Below the pieces are notes generated by a model, which worked only from the letters and a program-made list of their open reading frames with translations, was not told the DNA's origin and ran no database searches. DNA of 19,321 nt from a bacterium. GTDB taxonomy: Bacteria; Bacillota_A; Clostridia; Lachnospirales; Lachnospiraceae. Positions 1 through 7,284 of the stretch are shown here, piece after piece (within the stretch, counting starts at the first letter, position 1; each line of letters opens with the position of its first letter). A program made the position numbers and the translations under genes. The stretch spans positions 1-19,321 of the forward strand of contig SFQZ01000056.1 in NCBI GenBank assembly GCA_004562915.1, given 5' to 3'.

Positions 1-105
1 TGTAGTTAGAGATAAGTTTCTGACATGACAACTCGTTTTCTCGCTCAGGAACGTAACCACATCCTGTAAAATTTTGTCTTCCGCTTCAATCATCAGAATA
101 TTCAC
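1..105 (-). CDS. Response regulator, N-terminal 35 residues only (runs off left edge)
   Basis: The visible reading frame begins at a GTG at 105 and stays open to base 1. The first residues, MNILMIEAEDKILQDVV, have the short hydrophobic beta strand followed by an acidic pair (E-D-K) typical of receiver domains of OmpR-like response regulators. The acidic pocket reads E-A-E-D rather than the usual D-D, so an atypical or pseudo-receiver is possible. The phosphoacceptor region and output domain lie outside the window. The GTG is preceded by a GGGGTGG purine stretch about 7 nt away. An ATG a few bases upstream meets TAG within four codons and is not the start. It follows the zinc-ribbon gene by 31 nt and is probably the last visible gene of the operon starting near 2446. 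The identification rests on very few residues. Confidence 0.55.
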   Translation of the reverse strand, partial: MNILMIEAEDKILQDVVTFLSEKTSCHVRNLSLTT

Positions 106-136
106 TTTACTACCACCCCATATGTTGTCCTCTTTT

Positions 137-355
137 CTAACCAAATTCTTTTTTGATTTTATTGAGTTCATTGCTGTTTTCAACCCAATCCTCTATATAT
201 CCGCAATCACAGCAGACATAGCGTACTACAGCAACCCGCTCCACAGTTACAAGTTTTGTGATGTAAATGCTGTTCGACAAATAACGGTGTGCATCATCCG
301 GCACACGAACAATATTCCGTGAACGGCATTTTGGGCAACATCTCGAATTTTTCAT
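137..355 (-). CDS. Small zinc-ribbon protein (72 aa)
   Basis: The protein carries two CxxC knuckles, C7-P-K-C10 and C48-C-D-C51, about 38 residues apart, each followed by a short hydrophobic turn (the second reads C-G-Y). This is a zinc ribbon. Similar roughly 70-residue ribbon proteins are common in Clostridia, but I know of no firmly assigned function; nucleic-acid or protein binding is possible. I chose the ATG at 355 because AAGGAGG lies 8 nt upstream of it; an in-frame ATG at 361 is only 2 nt from that SD. The SD lies inside the last codons of the upstream membrane-protein gene, whose TGA is at 358-360, so the two are translationally adjacent. There are no membrane segments. Its place between an ABC membrane subunit and a response regulator suggests a regulatory or adaptor role (inference). 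Confidence 0.75.
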   Translation of the reverse strand: MKNSRCCPKCRSRNIVRVPDDAHRYLSNSIYITKLVTVERVAVVRYVCCDCGYIEDWVENSNELNKIKKEFG

Positions 356-357
356 CG

Positions 358-1575
358 TCATAGCCTCCTTGTCATATAGAGTAAGCTGCAGCATTGAAAC
401 AGCAGAATAGCAGCCCATATCCAAAGAATAGGCATCCATGTGCTGACAAATGCAGCTACCAACATCAGCAGCAGAGGAACAAAATATTTCCGTGGATGAT
501 GCCATAAATCACTTTCGTTTTTCCAGTTGCGAATAGGACGCACCCATTCCAAAGCGGTCGACAGAATAGCGCTTTGCAGGGCAAACAGTACAGCCATCCA
601 GATGTTCATGGCATTGATTCCGCCATTGATAAGCTGCCAACTGCACAAATAGATACAGTCGATAAATCCGTTGACAAAACAGATAAGCAGGCAATACCAG
701 ACACAAAAGCGTCTGCCCTGTCCGGGCAGGACACGTGTCGTCTGCTCCAAATCCGGGTCACAGGACAAAAGCGTACAGATTGGCGTATTCAAACATAGAA
801 TAGCAAAGCCGAGAGGCAGAATATTCAGTCTATTAAATTCACCAAACAGTAGCGGCAGAAAACAAGCAACTGCGCATAACCCTATGGTATTGATAAGATA
901 GCTTTTGTTTGCCATGAGATACCGAACCAGATACACAAGAATATTTCCCGAATGAGCTATGTGCCGGACGGACTTTTTTGCAACAGCAGCATGGAAAAAA
1001 TCATAGGCATCTGCAAAAAACAAATATAACATTGCTCCTGCCATATTCACCAAAGATATAATCAGAACCCCCATCGACTGACGTACAATCAAAATCAGAG
1101 TGAGAATACCGAACGTCCAAATGATGGACAGTACCCAATTTCCTTTCCTGCACAGCAGATATGCCGCCGCAGTAGCGAAACAGGCTGTACAGCCACAAAA
1201 GAGTGCAATCACAATCTCAAAACAGCTCCATACAGAAGTGGCAAAAAACAGCGCCCAAATCGACATCGTTTTCGTGATTAAGGCATGCCCTCCCAAAACT
1301 AACACATAGGAAAACACAAAGCTACGGTTTTCAAAGGGAAGCATAAACATTCCCTGCATTGCAGCAATATGACGATTTCCATTCAACATCTGCCACATTA
1401 TCCCTGCTGTAAAAAAAGTCGAGGTCAGATAAAGTATAAATGGCGCAATCATCAACTCAAATTCAGTCATATAAATTGCCAAAAACAAGATCACACAGGT
1501 CAACACACTTTTCCCTATACTTTCATATCTTGCACCGAACAGTTGCTTTGAGAGGGCTTTAACGATTATCTTCAA
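358..1575 (-). CDS. Multi-spanning membrane protein, probable ABC transporter membrane subunit (405 aa)
   Basis: This is a very hydrophobic protein with roughly ten predicted membrane segments. Examples are residues near 22-40 (SVLTCVILFLAIYM), 42-60, 90-110, 118-140 and 148-190, and a final pair near 365-395. It has no soluble domain of note and no recognisable catalytic motif. It starts at a TTG (1575) inside the 3' end of the ABC ATPase gene, with GGGAGG about 9 nt upstream, and overlaps that gene by 17 nt. This coupling is the main argument that it is the membrane partner of the ATPase encoded just before it. The ATPase/membrane-protein pair could export a peptide or protect against one. 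The substrate is unknown and the family is not one I can name with confidence. Confidence 0.7.
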   Translation of the reverse strand: MKIIVKALSKQLFGARYESIGKSVLTCVILFLAIYMTEFELMIAPFILYLTSTFFTAGIMWQMLNGNRHIAAMQGMFMLPFENRSFVFSYVLVLGGHALITKTMSIWALFFATSVWSCFEIVIALFCGCTACFATAAAYLLCRKGNWVLSIIWTFGILTLILIVRQSMGVLIISLVNMAGAMLYLFFADAYDFFHAAVAKKSVRHIAHSGNILVYLVRYLMANKSYLINTIGLCAVACFLPLLFGEFNRLNILPLGFAILCLNTPICTLLSCDPDLEQTTRVLPGQGRRFCVWYCLLICFVNGFIDCIYLCSWQLINGGINAMNIWMAVLFALQSAILSTALEWVRPIRNWKNESDLWHHPRKYFVPLLLMLVAAFVSTWMPILWIWAAILLFQCCSLLYMTRRL

Positions 1576-2269
1576 AAGTCAGCACCTCCCGAATATTTCC
1601 GGCAGCGATTTCCGCGCCGGTGAATGTCCGGCTGATTCTGCCATGCTCCAAAACCAGTACACGGTCAGAGGTCAGGCAGATACTTTCTAGGATATGGGAT
1701 GAAAACAGGATTGTCCCATGCTCCTTATAGCCGCCCATCAGCTGATACAAAAATTCCGTGCTTTGGAAATCCAGTCCGTTGACGGGTTCATCCAGTAGCA
1801 ACAGCTTCGGGCGCAGGGCAAAGGCCGTAATCAAATAGGCTTTTTTCAGGTTGCCGGTGGACATCTCCTTTAGGAGAACATTAGTATAGTCCTCAAAGTG
1901 AAAACCTTTCACAAGCCCGGAAACATCTGGTAGCGCCACGCCATAGCACGCAGACACATACGCCAGATATTCCCGAAATGTAAAATACTGAAAAGAACGA
2001 TCTTCCGCAAAAACAATGTATCGGTTCCGCTTAAACTCCTTATCACGGAACGAGAAAGATTGACCGGCCCATGAAGCACAGTCAAGGCGATAGCCCGGCA
2101 GAAGCCCAGCCACAGTTTTGATAAAAGTCGTTTTTCCGGATCCATTCAGTCCGATCAGCCCGACAACTTCATTTGCCCCTAAATCAAGTGATAAGTCGGA
2201 AAGCACGGGATGGTCTGCGGCGTACCAAACGCTTAGATTTTTAAGGGTGAGAAGTTCCGCGCTGTTCAT
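1559..2269 (-). CDS. ABC transporter ATP-binding protein with degenerate motifs (236 aa)
   Basis: The nucleotide-binding domain spans most of the protein. Walker A is G40-LNGSGKTT, Walker B is LLLLDEP near 156-162 with a D-loop NGLD, and the H-loop is SSHILES near 193-199. The ABC signature reads MSTGN (136-140) instead of LSGGQ. The Q-loop region reads VFAED with no obvious glutamine, so ATP-site geometry may be unusual. The ATG at 2269 has GGAGG 9 nt upstream, which lies in the stop region of the small membrane-protein gene (TAA at 2276-2278). It is followed with overlap by a 405-aa membrane protein, the likely transmembrane half. As a cytoplasmic ATPase it should energise export or immunity transport by that partner. 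Confidence 0.88.
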   Translation of the reverse strand: MNSAELLTLKNLSVWYAADHPVLSDLSLDLGANEVVGLIGLNGSGKTTFIKTVAGLLPGYRLDCASWAGQSFSFRDKEFKRNRYIVFAEDRSFQYFTFREYLAYVSACYGVALPDVSGLVKGFHFEDYTNVLLKEMSTGNLKKAYLITAFALRPKLLLLDEPVNGLDFQSTEFLYQLMGGYKEHGTILFSSHILESICLTSDRVLVLEHGRISRTFTGAEIAAGNIREVLTFEDNR

Positions 2270-2275
2270 GCCGCA

Positions 2276-2446
2276 TTACCTCCGATTGCCTTTGTTTTTC
2301 TTCCAGAGTGAATAGGCCGAAAACAGGAAAATAGTACCGAGGGCCAGGCACAACAGGGCAAATGGAATATTCATCGTGACAAAACTGAAAATCATACAGG
2401 CTATGAATACGACGCCAAGTATTAAACGAAAATAAAAGTGACGCAT
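2276..2446 (-). CDS. Small two-helix membrane protein (56 aa)
   Basis: The protein has two hydrophobic segments, about residues 7-25 (RLILGVVFIACMIFSFV) and 29-48 (FALLCLALGTIFLFSAY), and a short basic tail WKKNKGNRR. This is a topology of a small inner-membrane protein with both ends probably inside. The ATG at 2446 has a textbook AAGGAGG with about 6 nt spacing; a longer reading frame reaches upstream through the promoter and has no RBS. It is the first gene after the second LytTR-type operator and precedes an ABC ATPase by a few bases. It could be an accessory subunit of that transporter, an immunity protein or a small regulator. It is not recognised as a known family and has no leader or GG-type cleavage site, so it is unlikely to be a bacteriocin precursor. 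Confidence 0.7.
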   Translation of the reverse strand: MRHFYFRLILGVVFIACMIFSFVTMNIPFALLCLALGTIFLFSAYSLWKKNKGNRR

Positions 2447-2493
2447 AAAAATCCTCCTTATCTTTAAATGGTGTGGTTTGTTCTTACAGGTAT

Positions 2494-2553
2494 AACATAC
2501 TGCAAAACATGATTGCTTACAGAAATGTCCACAAACGGTAGGGTTTTGACCGC
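2494..2553 (-). promoter_or_regulatory. LytTR-type operator/promoter A, upstream of the small-protein/ABC operon
   Basis: A 35-bp element at 2519-2553 matches 29 of 35 positions with the one at 4904-4938. Read on the plus strand it holds two 9-bp repeats, ACAGAAATG (2519-2527) and AGGGTTTTG (2540-2548), separated by 12 bp. This is the 9-12-9 geometry of AgrA/LytR-family sites. On the minus strand a -10-like TATGTT (2499-2494) lies 31 nt downstream of the GGACAT core, the same distance as at site B. There is no good -35 box, as expected for an activator-dependent promoter. The start site is not known. Confidence 0.65.
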
Positions 2554-2556
2554 AAA

Positions 2557-3195
2557 TTATAATTTGCTCCAAAGGCGCTTCTTACAGATAATAAATACGC
2601 CCAGCCAAAGTGCTATTCCGATCAGCAGCAATATCATCTTGTTCACAATCCATACTGAATTATCAATGCCTGCAAACCTCACAAACAGATAGAAATACTG
2701 CACAGGCTGAAAGCGCAAGAGGCTCATAGACATAATGGAAAAGAGCCATATTACACCAACTGCCATTGTAGGGATGTGCGGTACGCTGCTCAACAAGGAG
2801 AGGAATACGCATACACTGGATAGAAAAAAAGCTGTCGGCAGAAAAGTCAGAAGCAGATCTCCCGTCATAAATGTTTTTGTGATGATGAATGTAGCAAACA
2901 TCCCCATAACAGCAAAAACCGTAACAGCTACAAACAGGAGAAGAAATCTGCGTACAATCCATAGAAAAAGAGATTTCCCTTGTGCGGAAATTACGTCAAA
3001 CATCTGATCTGATCTTGTCCTGCACCATTCACCAATGGTGATAGCCATATAAAACGGGAATAAAACTTCAAATCCCAAATACCCCCAATTTACATTTTCT
3101 CCGCCAGTAGCACAGACGAATAAAAAGGCTGCGGTCAATAAGGCGGAAATCCCAAATGGGTTAATACCAATTATTTTTCCCTCATACCTTATCAT
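2557..3195 (-). CDS. ABC transporter membrane subunit (212 aa)
   Basis: The protein has about six hydrophobic segments (near residues 15-30, 45-57, 83-110, 115-140, 145-160 and 185-203). It lacks soluble domains, as in ABC-2-type membrane subunits. The ATG at 3195 overlaps the TGA of the preceding permease gene (GAGTGATG) and has GGAGG 8 nt upstream; a longer TTG-initiated form would place the SD inside the gene. It is the third gene of the ATPase-permease-permease operon that begins at 4830. It likely pairs with the 253-aa permease and the ATPase at 3949-4830 in an exporter or immunity transporter (inference from operon structure). After its stop a perfect palindrome (2552-2567) leads directly into operator A. 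Confidence 0.75.
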   Translation of the reverse strand: MIRYEGKIIGINPFGISALLTAAFLFVCATGGENVNWGYLGFEVLFPFYMAITIGEWCRTRSDQMFDVISAQGKSLFLWIVRRFLLLFVAVTVFAVMGMFATFIITKTFMTGDLLLTFLPTAFFLSSVCVFLSLLSSVPHIPTMAVGVIWLFSIMSMSLLRFQPVQYFYLFVRFAGIDNSVWIVNKMILLLIGIALWLGVFIICKKRLWSKL

Positions 3196-3956
3196 CACTC
3201 TGTCCTCCAAAATCGCCGTTTTACTGCGACAAGAATAATTACCAGAACACCAATCCCCAGCATGAAAGCCAGATTAAGGCAGGCACTTCCTACATGAATT
3301 TCCAGATATTTCGGATGCTGCCAGATGAGCTTTGCCAAATCGCCTTGCGTGAAAATATAAAAAGGGGCTGGCTCGGCTTGATCGGTAGAAAAGGCATTGA
3401 CGAGAAATACAACAGAGTAAACCAGATAGACCAGTCGAATGTCTACAAGCTCCGGCAGCATAACGCTGCTTGCTACCACAAAAAAGGTTGCAGGAAGTAT
3501 GATGCAGAAAGATACGCTGAAAATTGCGCTCGCATATTCTCCAATCGGCACAGCGGATGGACTAAGCAAGATAAAACTGGCTAATGATATAAGCAATAGT
3601 GCATACATTAAAGTCAGGGCATATAGAAAATTGCCCACAAATTTCCCGCTGATATAACTGCACTTTCCTATCGGAGCAGTCATAAATAAATCCCTGCGGT
3701 GTGTCTTGCGGTCATCAACCATCCGTCCAGCAGTCAAGAAAAGGATGCCGAACAGCAAAATCAAGCCGTCAAAGGAGAACACGCGACGCACATAGTAGTG
3801 GATGTCCCCCAAAAATTCTATTCTGGCAAGATTGGACGTAACCGGCAAGCAGTCCATCATAGACGACGCCAACACAAAGAGTAGAATGATCCATCCGGCG
3901 ATTCTCTTAATCTGCATTTTGTATTCATATTTTGCAATCGAAAGCATCTTACTCAT
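3195..3956 (-). CDS. ABC-2-type transporter membrane subunit (253 aa)
   Basis: The protein begins with a cytoplasmic stretch (MSKMLSIAKYEYKMQIKR). This is the KYE-Y pattern often seen at the start of ABC-2 permeases, where a short amphipathic region precedes helix 1. About six membrane segments follow: near 19-36, 66-82, 110-135, 145-165, 172-190 and 222-243. The ATG at 3956 is preceded by GGGAGG at 8 nt, within the end of the ATPase gene (TAA at 3949-3951), so the two genes overlap by 8 nt. A longer reading frame starting further upstream runs in another frame over the ATPase and is not needed. It forms the membrane pore with the 212-aa subunit encoded next. The substrate is unknown. Confidence 0.82.
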   Translation of the reverse strand: MSKMLSIAKYEYKMQIKRIAGWIILLFVLASSMMDCLPVTSNLARIEFLGDIHYYVRRVFSFDGLILLFGILFLTAGRMVDDRKTHRRDLFMTAPIGKCSYISGKFVGNFLYALTLMYALLLISLASFILLSPSAVPIGEYASAIFSVSFCIILPATFFVVASSVMLPELVDIRLVYLVYSVVFLVNAFSTDQAEPAPFYIFTQGDLAKLIWQHPKYLEIHVGSACLNLAFMLGIGVLVIILVAVKRRFWRTE

Positions 3957-4830
3957 AGGGTTTTCCTCCCATGCAATACACATAGGCATCTTCTAAGGTT
4001 TCCGACACAGCTTGCACCGAGAATCGGTTGTTTTCATCCATAATGCGGGCCTGAATTTTATTGTGTTCGTAAGTCGTAGAAAGCACCACGGTTTTCTTTT
4101 GCAGTGAAATCAAATCCGTTTCATTTTCCAGTTCAATGATTTTTACCTTTCCACCTACATGAGAAAGCAGATCGTTAGGACTTCCACAGAAAAAGAGCGT
4201 TCCTTTCCGCAAAACCGCAAGCTGCTCACAGAGCTGGTAAACGTCCTCAACAATGTGCGTGGATAACAAAACACATTTCCCGTCTTTCGCAAACCGAGAA
4301 AGTACGCCACGAAAACGGACACGTTCCTCTGGATCAAGTCCTGCGGTTGGTTCGTCCACAATTAAAATGCGTGGATCGCCAATCAATGCCTGGGCAATGC
4401 CAACACGCCTTTTCATGCCGCCCGAAAGCTGACTAATCTTACGGTTTGCAAATTGAGCCATGTCTACCTGCTCTAATATCTGCATTACCTTCTTTTGGTT
4501 CTTTACCCCTTTGATTTCAGCCATATAGCCCACAAAGTCACGCACTGTCAAAGAGGGGTACATATTAAGTTCCTGTGGAAGATAGCCGATCAATCGCCGC
4601 ACATCATCCCCTTGTTTTTGCGTGTCAAAGCCGCATACGGAAATATTACCGGAAGTTGGCCTGGAAATAGTCGCTATCAGTTTCATCAGCGTTGTCTTTC
4701 CAGCGCCGTTATGCCCCAGCAGGCCGAATACGCCGCCCTCCACTGAAAATGTAATGTCGTTAAGGGCATGAACCACTCTCGTCTCTTTTCCATAGTCTTT
4801 TTGTAAATGTTGAATTTGCAATATGTTCAT
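3949..4830 (-). CDS. ABC transporter ATP-binding protein, ABC-2 exporter type (293 aa)
   Basis: This is a complete nucleotide-binding domain: Walker A GHNGAGKTT (39-47), Q-loop YLPQELNMYP, signature LSGGMKRRVGIAQALI, Walker B ILIVDEPTAGLDP and H-loop STHIVED. After residue about 215 comes a C-terminal extension of roughly 75 residues (GKVKIIELENETDL onward). This is common in ATPases of peptide-export or immunity (BcrA-like) transporters. The ATG at 4830 (MNILQIQHLQ) has AAAGGCGG about 7 nt upstream; ten more codons are open upstream but lack an RBS. It is the first gene of the operon driven from operator B (4904-4938) and overlaps the permease that follows. Control by the adjacent LytTR system is inferred from the operator. 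Confidence 0.93.
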   Translation of the reverse strand: MNILQIQHLQKDYGKETRVVHALNDITFSVEGGVFGLLGHNGAGKTTLMKLIATISRPTSGNISVCGFDTQKQGDDVRRLIGYLPQELNMYPSLTVRDFVGYMAEIKGVKNQKKVMQILEQVDMAQFANRKISQLSGGMKRRVGIAQALIGDPRILIVDEPTAGLDPEERVRFRGVLSRFAKDGKCVLLSTHIVEDVYQLCEQLAVLRKGTLFFCGSPNDLLSHVGGKVKIIELENETDLISLQKKTVVLSTTYEHNKIQARIMDENNRFSVQAVSETLEDAYVYCMGGKPYE

Positions 4831-4878
4831 CGTTATACCGCCTTTCCAATGTTGTTGCAATAATTCTTCACAACTTAT

Positions 4879-4938
4879 ATGATATCAAATCGGGATGCCC
4901 CAAACAGAGATGTCCTCAAATGGTATAGTTTTGACCAC
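4879..4938 (-). promoter_or_regulatory. LytTR-type operator/promoter B, upstream of the ABC exporter operon
   Basis: A 35-bp element at 4904-4938 is 29/35 identical to that at 2519-2553. On the plus strand its repeats are ACAGAGATG (4904-4912) and ATAGTTTTG (4925-4933), with a 12-bp spacer, as for AgrA/LytR-type binding sites. The -10-like TATCAT (4884-4879, minus strand) is 31 nt from the GGACAT core, superimposable on site A. No convincing -35 is present, consistent with activator dependence. It sits between the terminator of the kinase gene and the ATPase start. Confidence 0.68.
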
Positions 4939-4939
4939 G

Positions 4940-4972
4940 AAAAAACGGCAGACCACCATGCGGCAGCCTGCC
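4940..4972 (-). terminator. Rho-independent terminator after the LytTR kinase gene
   Basis: On the minus strand the arms GGCAG (4972-4968) and CTGCC (4951-4947) enclose a second short stem, GCC/GGU. They are followed by G and a run of six T (4945-4940). It lies 17 nt beyond the kinase stop codon and separates the two-component operon from the transporter operon. Confidence 0.7.
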
Positions 4973-4989
4973 ATTTGTTGAAGCAAGGA

Positions 4990-6279
4990 TTATTCTGTTT
5001 TAATCGGCTGGAAAGACAAGGTGACAACAGATTTGAAAACACTGTCCTTGTACTCGGTGTTAATGGTTCCGTCGTAGCGTTCCGCCGCTGACTGTACGCT
5101 TTTCAATCCCCAGCCGTGGAACGCTTTGTCCGTTTTGGAAGTAAGCCATTTTCCATCTTCTTGTACTGGAATTTCGCTGCACCCATTTTCTACCTTGATA
5201 ATGAGCATAGCATTGATGCGCCGGACGGTCAGGTTAACAAAGCGTAAGTTATCCGGGGCAATTTCTACCGCTTCTAAGGCATTGTCTAATAGGTTTCCCA
5301 AAATGGTCGTCAGGTCAACGCTGCGGATATTTGTATTGTGAGGATATTCAATGTTCACCGTCGTTTTAATATGTTCTTTTTCGGCCAGAGCCATTTTGCT
5401 GCTGATAAGGTAGTCTATAGCCTTATCACTGGTCCAGACGGTTTGAGAAATCTCCCGGACGGGAATACGCAAGTCCTCACAATATCGCATGGCCTCCTGA
5501 TTATCGCCTTTAGAAAGGCATTGATAAATAGCCTCGATATGATTATGCAGGTCATGATACAGCTTGGCATTATCGGCATAAGTCCGTCGAAGTGCCTGAT
5601 AATCCCGCTCTAATATTTCCGCCTGATCGGTTTTCAACCGGACAATTTCTTTTTCTATTTCATATTGACGATTGAACCTATAGAATATCACGGCAATCAA
5701 AAGTATAATAGAGAAAATAATCCAAGTAATAAGCTGATCGTCCGGCAATGGAACAACAGACTGTTCCGACAACATAAGGACGCAAAACATACCAGCCACA
5801 GCAAGAATAGAGCTAACTTGGTTGAGTATTTTACCTGAATTTTCACCCCGCAACACAACATATAACATGAAAGCAACCATCAGAAGTCGAACCGCCCATA
5901 TAGGAACCATATATTTTTGTATCATACCATCCAATGTACTATACTGGAACATGATTTCAAATCCTACGCAGAACAGGAAGTCCCACAGGGCAACTGCAAT
6001 TTCAAAGCAGACTATGAGGAAGCCGCATATTCTGGCCTCGCATTGATATTTCCAATGTAGAATAAAGAGAATGACCAAAACTTCAAATGTCATTGTACCA
6101 ATCTGCGGCAACGGCGACAACGATAAAACCGCAACAGCCATGCCACAGATCAGAGAAAGCCATATCATACTCTTTGGAGGCTTCTCCAATTTCAGCAATA
6201 TTGCCACCAAAAAAAAGCACATATAAACCCGTATCCCATTTGTAAGGGAATATGCAATCATTTGATACCATTCCATCAT
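4990..6279 (-). CDS. AgrC-like sensor histidine kinase, HPK10/GHKL type (429 aa)
   Basis: The N-terminal half has six to seven membrane segments (residues about 10-205), the polytopic sensor seen in AgrC-class kinases that read peptide or membrane signals. A coiled linker (EIEKEIVRLKTDQAEILERD) leads to the phosphoacceptor motif LYHDLHNHIEAI with H242. The GHKL domain follows with N-box NLLDNALEAV and G-box HGWGLKSV. Start options are the paired ATGs at 6279 and 6276, with GGGGGG 7-10 nt upstream; a TTG at 6294 would put the SD inside the gene. The ATG overlaps the TGA of the regulator gene (6276-6278), so the pair is translationally coupled. It should phosphorylate the LytTR regulator in response to an unknown ligand. 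No cognate peptide gene is visible nearby. Confidence 0.93.
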   Translation of the reverse strand: MMEWYQMIAYSLTNGIRVYMCFFLVAILLKLEKPPKSMIWLSLICGMAVAVLSLSPLPQIGTMTFEVLVILFILHWKYQCEARICGFLIVCFEIAVALWDFLFCVGFEIMFQYSTLDGMIQKYMVPIWAVRLLMVAFMLYVVLRGENSGKILNQVSSILAVAGMFCVLMLSEQSVVPLPDDQLITWIIFSIILLIAVIFYRFNRQYEIEKEIVRLKTDQAEILERDYQALRRTYADNAKLYHDLHNHIEAIYQCLSKGDNQEAMRYCEDLRIPVREISQTVWTSDKAIDYLISSKMALAEKEHIKTTVNIEYPHNTNIRSVDLTTILGNLLDNALEAVEIAPDNLRFVNLTVRRINAMLIIKVENGCSEIPVQEDGKWLTSKTDKAFHGWGLKSVQSAAERYDGTINTEYKDSVFKSVVTLSFQPIKTE

Positions 6280-6995
6280 ATATGCGCCCCCCAAAACTGA
6301 TTGATTTGCCGTTTTACTTCCTGTAAGTGAGAACGGCTGATCGGCAACTGTTCGCCATTTTTTAAAACAGCCATTCCATCACTGACTTTCATAATCTGAA
6401 TGATGTTAACAATATGGCCCCGATCAATAAAGATAAATTCCGACGTATTCAATTCATTGAAAACCTGTTGTAAGCTCTTTCTGACTTTTGAGGTTCCGGC
6501 GCTGGACACGATACTGACATTTTTTCCGTCTCGCTGAATATAGAAAATATCCTTGTAGGGGATTTTCTCCAAACGGTTTGTGGTCTGGATGGTATACTCC
6601 TGTCCGGCTTCCAACTCAATTAGCTTAGCCGCATCTGTTACAGCGGCAGTGAGTTTGACTTTCAGATTGTTTTTCGGCACATATCGAAAGATAGATAGCT
6701 CAAAAGCATCAATGGCATATTCAACATGAGATGTTATAAAGATGATCTTCACATTGGGCAAATATGGCTTTATCTTTTCTGAAAGCTCCATACCTGTTAC
6801 ATCGGGCATTTCGATGTCCAGCAAAATCAAATCGTAGAAAAAGTTGTCATCGATAATGTCACAAAGAAGATTCCGGCTGTGAATATACGTGGTAATCTCA
6901 TAACCAATACCACACGCTTGCAGACTATTCTTTACAATATCTTCGTGTAGATTTACAGCGTTTTTTTCATCGTCACATATAGCAATCCGTACCAA
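6276..6995 (-). CDS. LytTR-family response regulator, AgrA/LytR type (239 aa)
   Basis: The receiver domain starts MVRIAICDDEKNAV with the acidic pair D8-D9. The phosphoacceptor is D60 in LILLDIEMPD, and the conserved switch and lysine region reads YVPKNN. The LytTR DNA-binding domain occupies about residues 135-236, with IPYKDIFYIQRDGKNV, the typical FIDRGHIVN region and LPISRSHLQEVK. It starts at TTG 6995 with GGGGTGAT 3-10 nt upstream. It is the first gene of the two-component operon and has its own sigma-A-type promoter (7030-7058). LytTR proteins bind 9-bp direct repeats with 12-bp spacers, and two such sites (4904-4938, 2519-2553) lie before the downstream transporter operons. These are the probable targets. 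Confidence 0.95.
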   Translation of the reverse strand: MVRIAICDDEKNAVNLHEDIVKNSLQACGIGYEITTYIHSRNLLCDIIDDNFFYDLILLDIEMPDVTGMELSEKIKPYLPNVKIIFITSHVEYAIDAFELSIFRYVPKNNLKVKLTAAVTDAAKLIELEAGQEYTIQTTNRLEKIPYKDIFYIQRDGKNVSIVSSAGTSKVRKSLQQVFNELNTSEFIFIDRGHIVNIIQIMKVSDGMAVLKNGEQLPISRSHLQEVKRQINQFWGAHI

Positions 6996-7029
6996 GGTAT
7001 CACCCCGCTTTCAAAATTCCATATCGAAC

Positions 7030-7058
7030 ATTATATCGTAACTTTGCATTTTTCTCAA
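7030..7058 (-). promoter_or_regulatory. Sigma-A-type promoter of the LytTR regulator/kinase operon
   Basis: On the minus strand TTGAGA (7058-7053), a 17-nt spacer and TATAAT (7035-7030) form a near-consensus promoter, 35 nt upstream of the TTG start of the regulator. No LytTR-type repeat overlaps it, so expression may be constitutive rather than autoregulated. Confidence 0.75.
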
Positions 7059-7141
7059 CTAATCAGAAAGCAGAAGCCAGTCACCTTCTTCCATTATAAA
7101 ATATTTGACCCAAAATGAAATCCATTACATTAAAGACACAA

Positions 7142-7166
7142 GAGAAGCTGCCGCTTCTCGATTTTT
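7142..7166. terminator. Hairpin terminator between convergent/adjacent units
   Basis: Arms GAGAAGC (7142-7148) and GCTTCTC (7153-7159) have a 4-nt loop. On the plus strand they are followed by GATTTTT, and on the minus strand by the weaker TTGTGTCTTT. It most plausibly ends the reductase transcript on the minus strand, about 200 nt past its stop, although the better T-run is on the plus side. Confidence 0.45.
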
Positions 7167-7284
7167 CAATCGTTAAAACGACAGCCCCATTAATAATGTT
7201 TATTAAAGTCATTCCATATTTTAGTTCTCAGGATAACCTCTTTCTTTTTGTGTTGCATTTCATACTACACGGATACTGTTCCTT

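Noticed and set aside
2552..2567. Perfect 16-bp palindrome GCAAATTATAATTTGC next to operator A
   Set aside because: It is AT-rich, lies at the end of the permease gene and has no partner at operator B, so it is not part of the shared element. It may be chance or a weak terminator.
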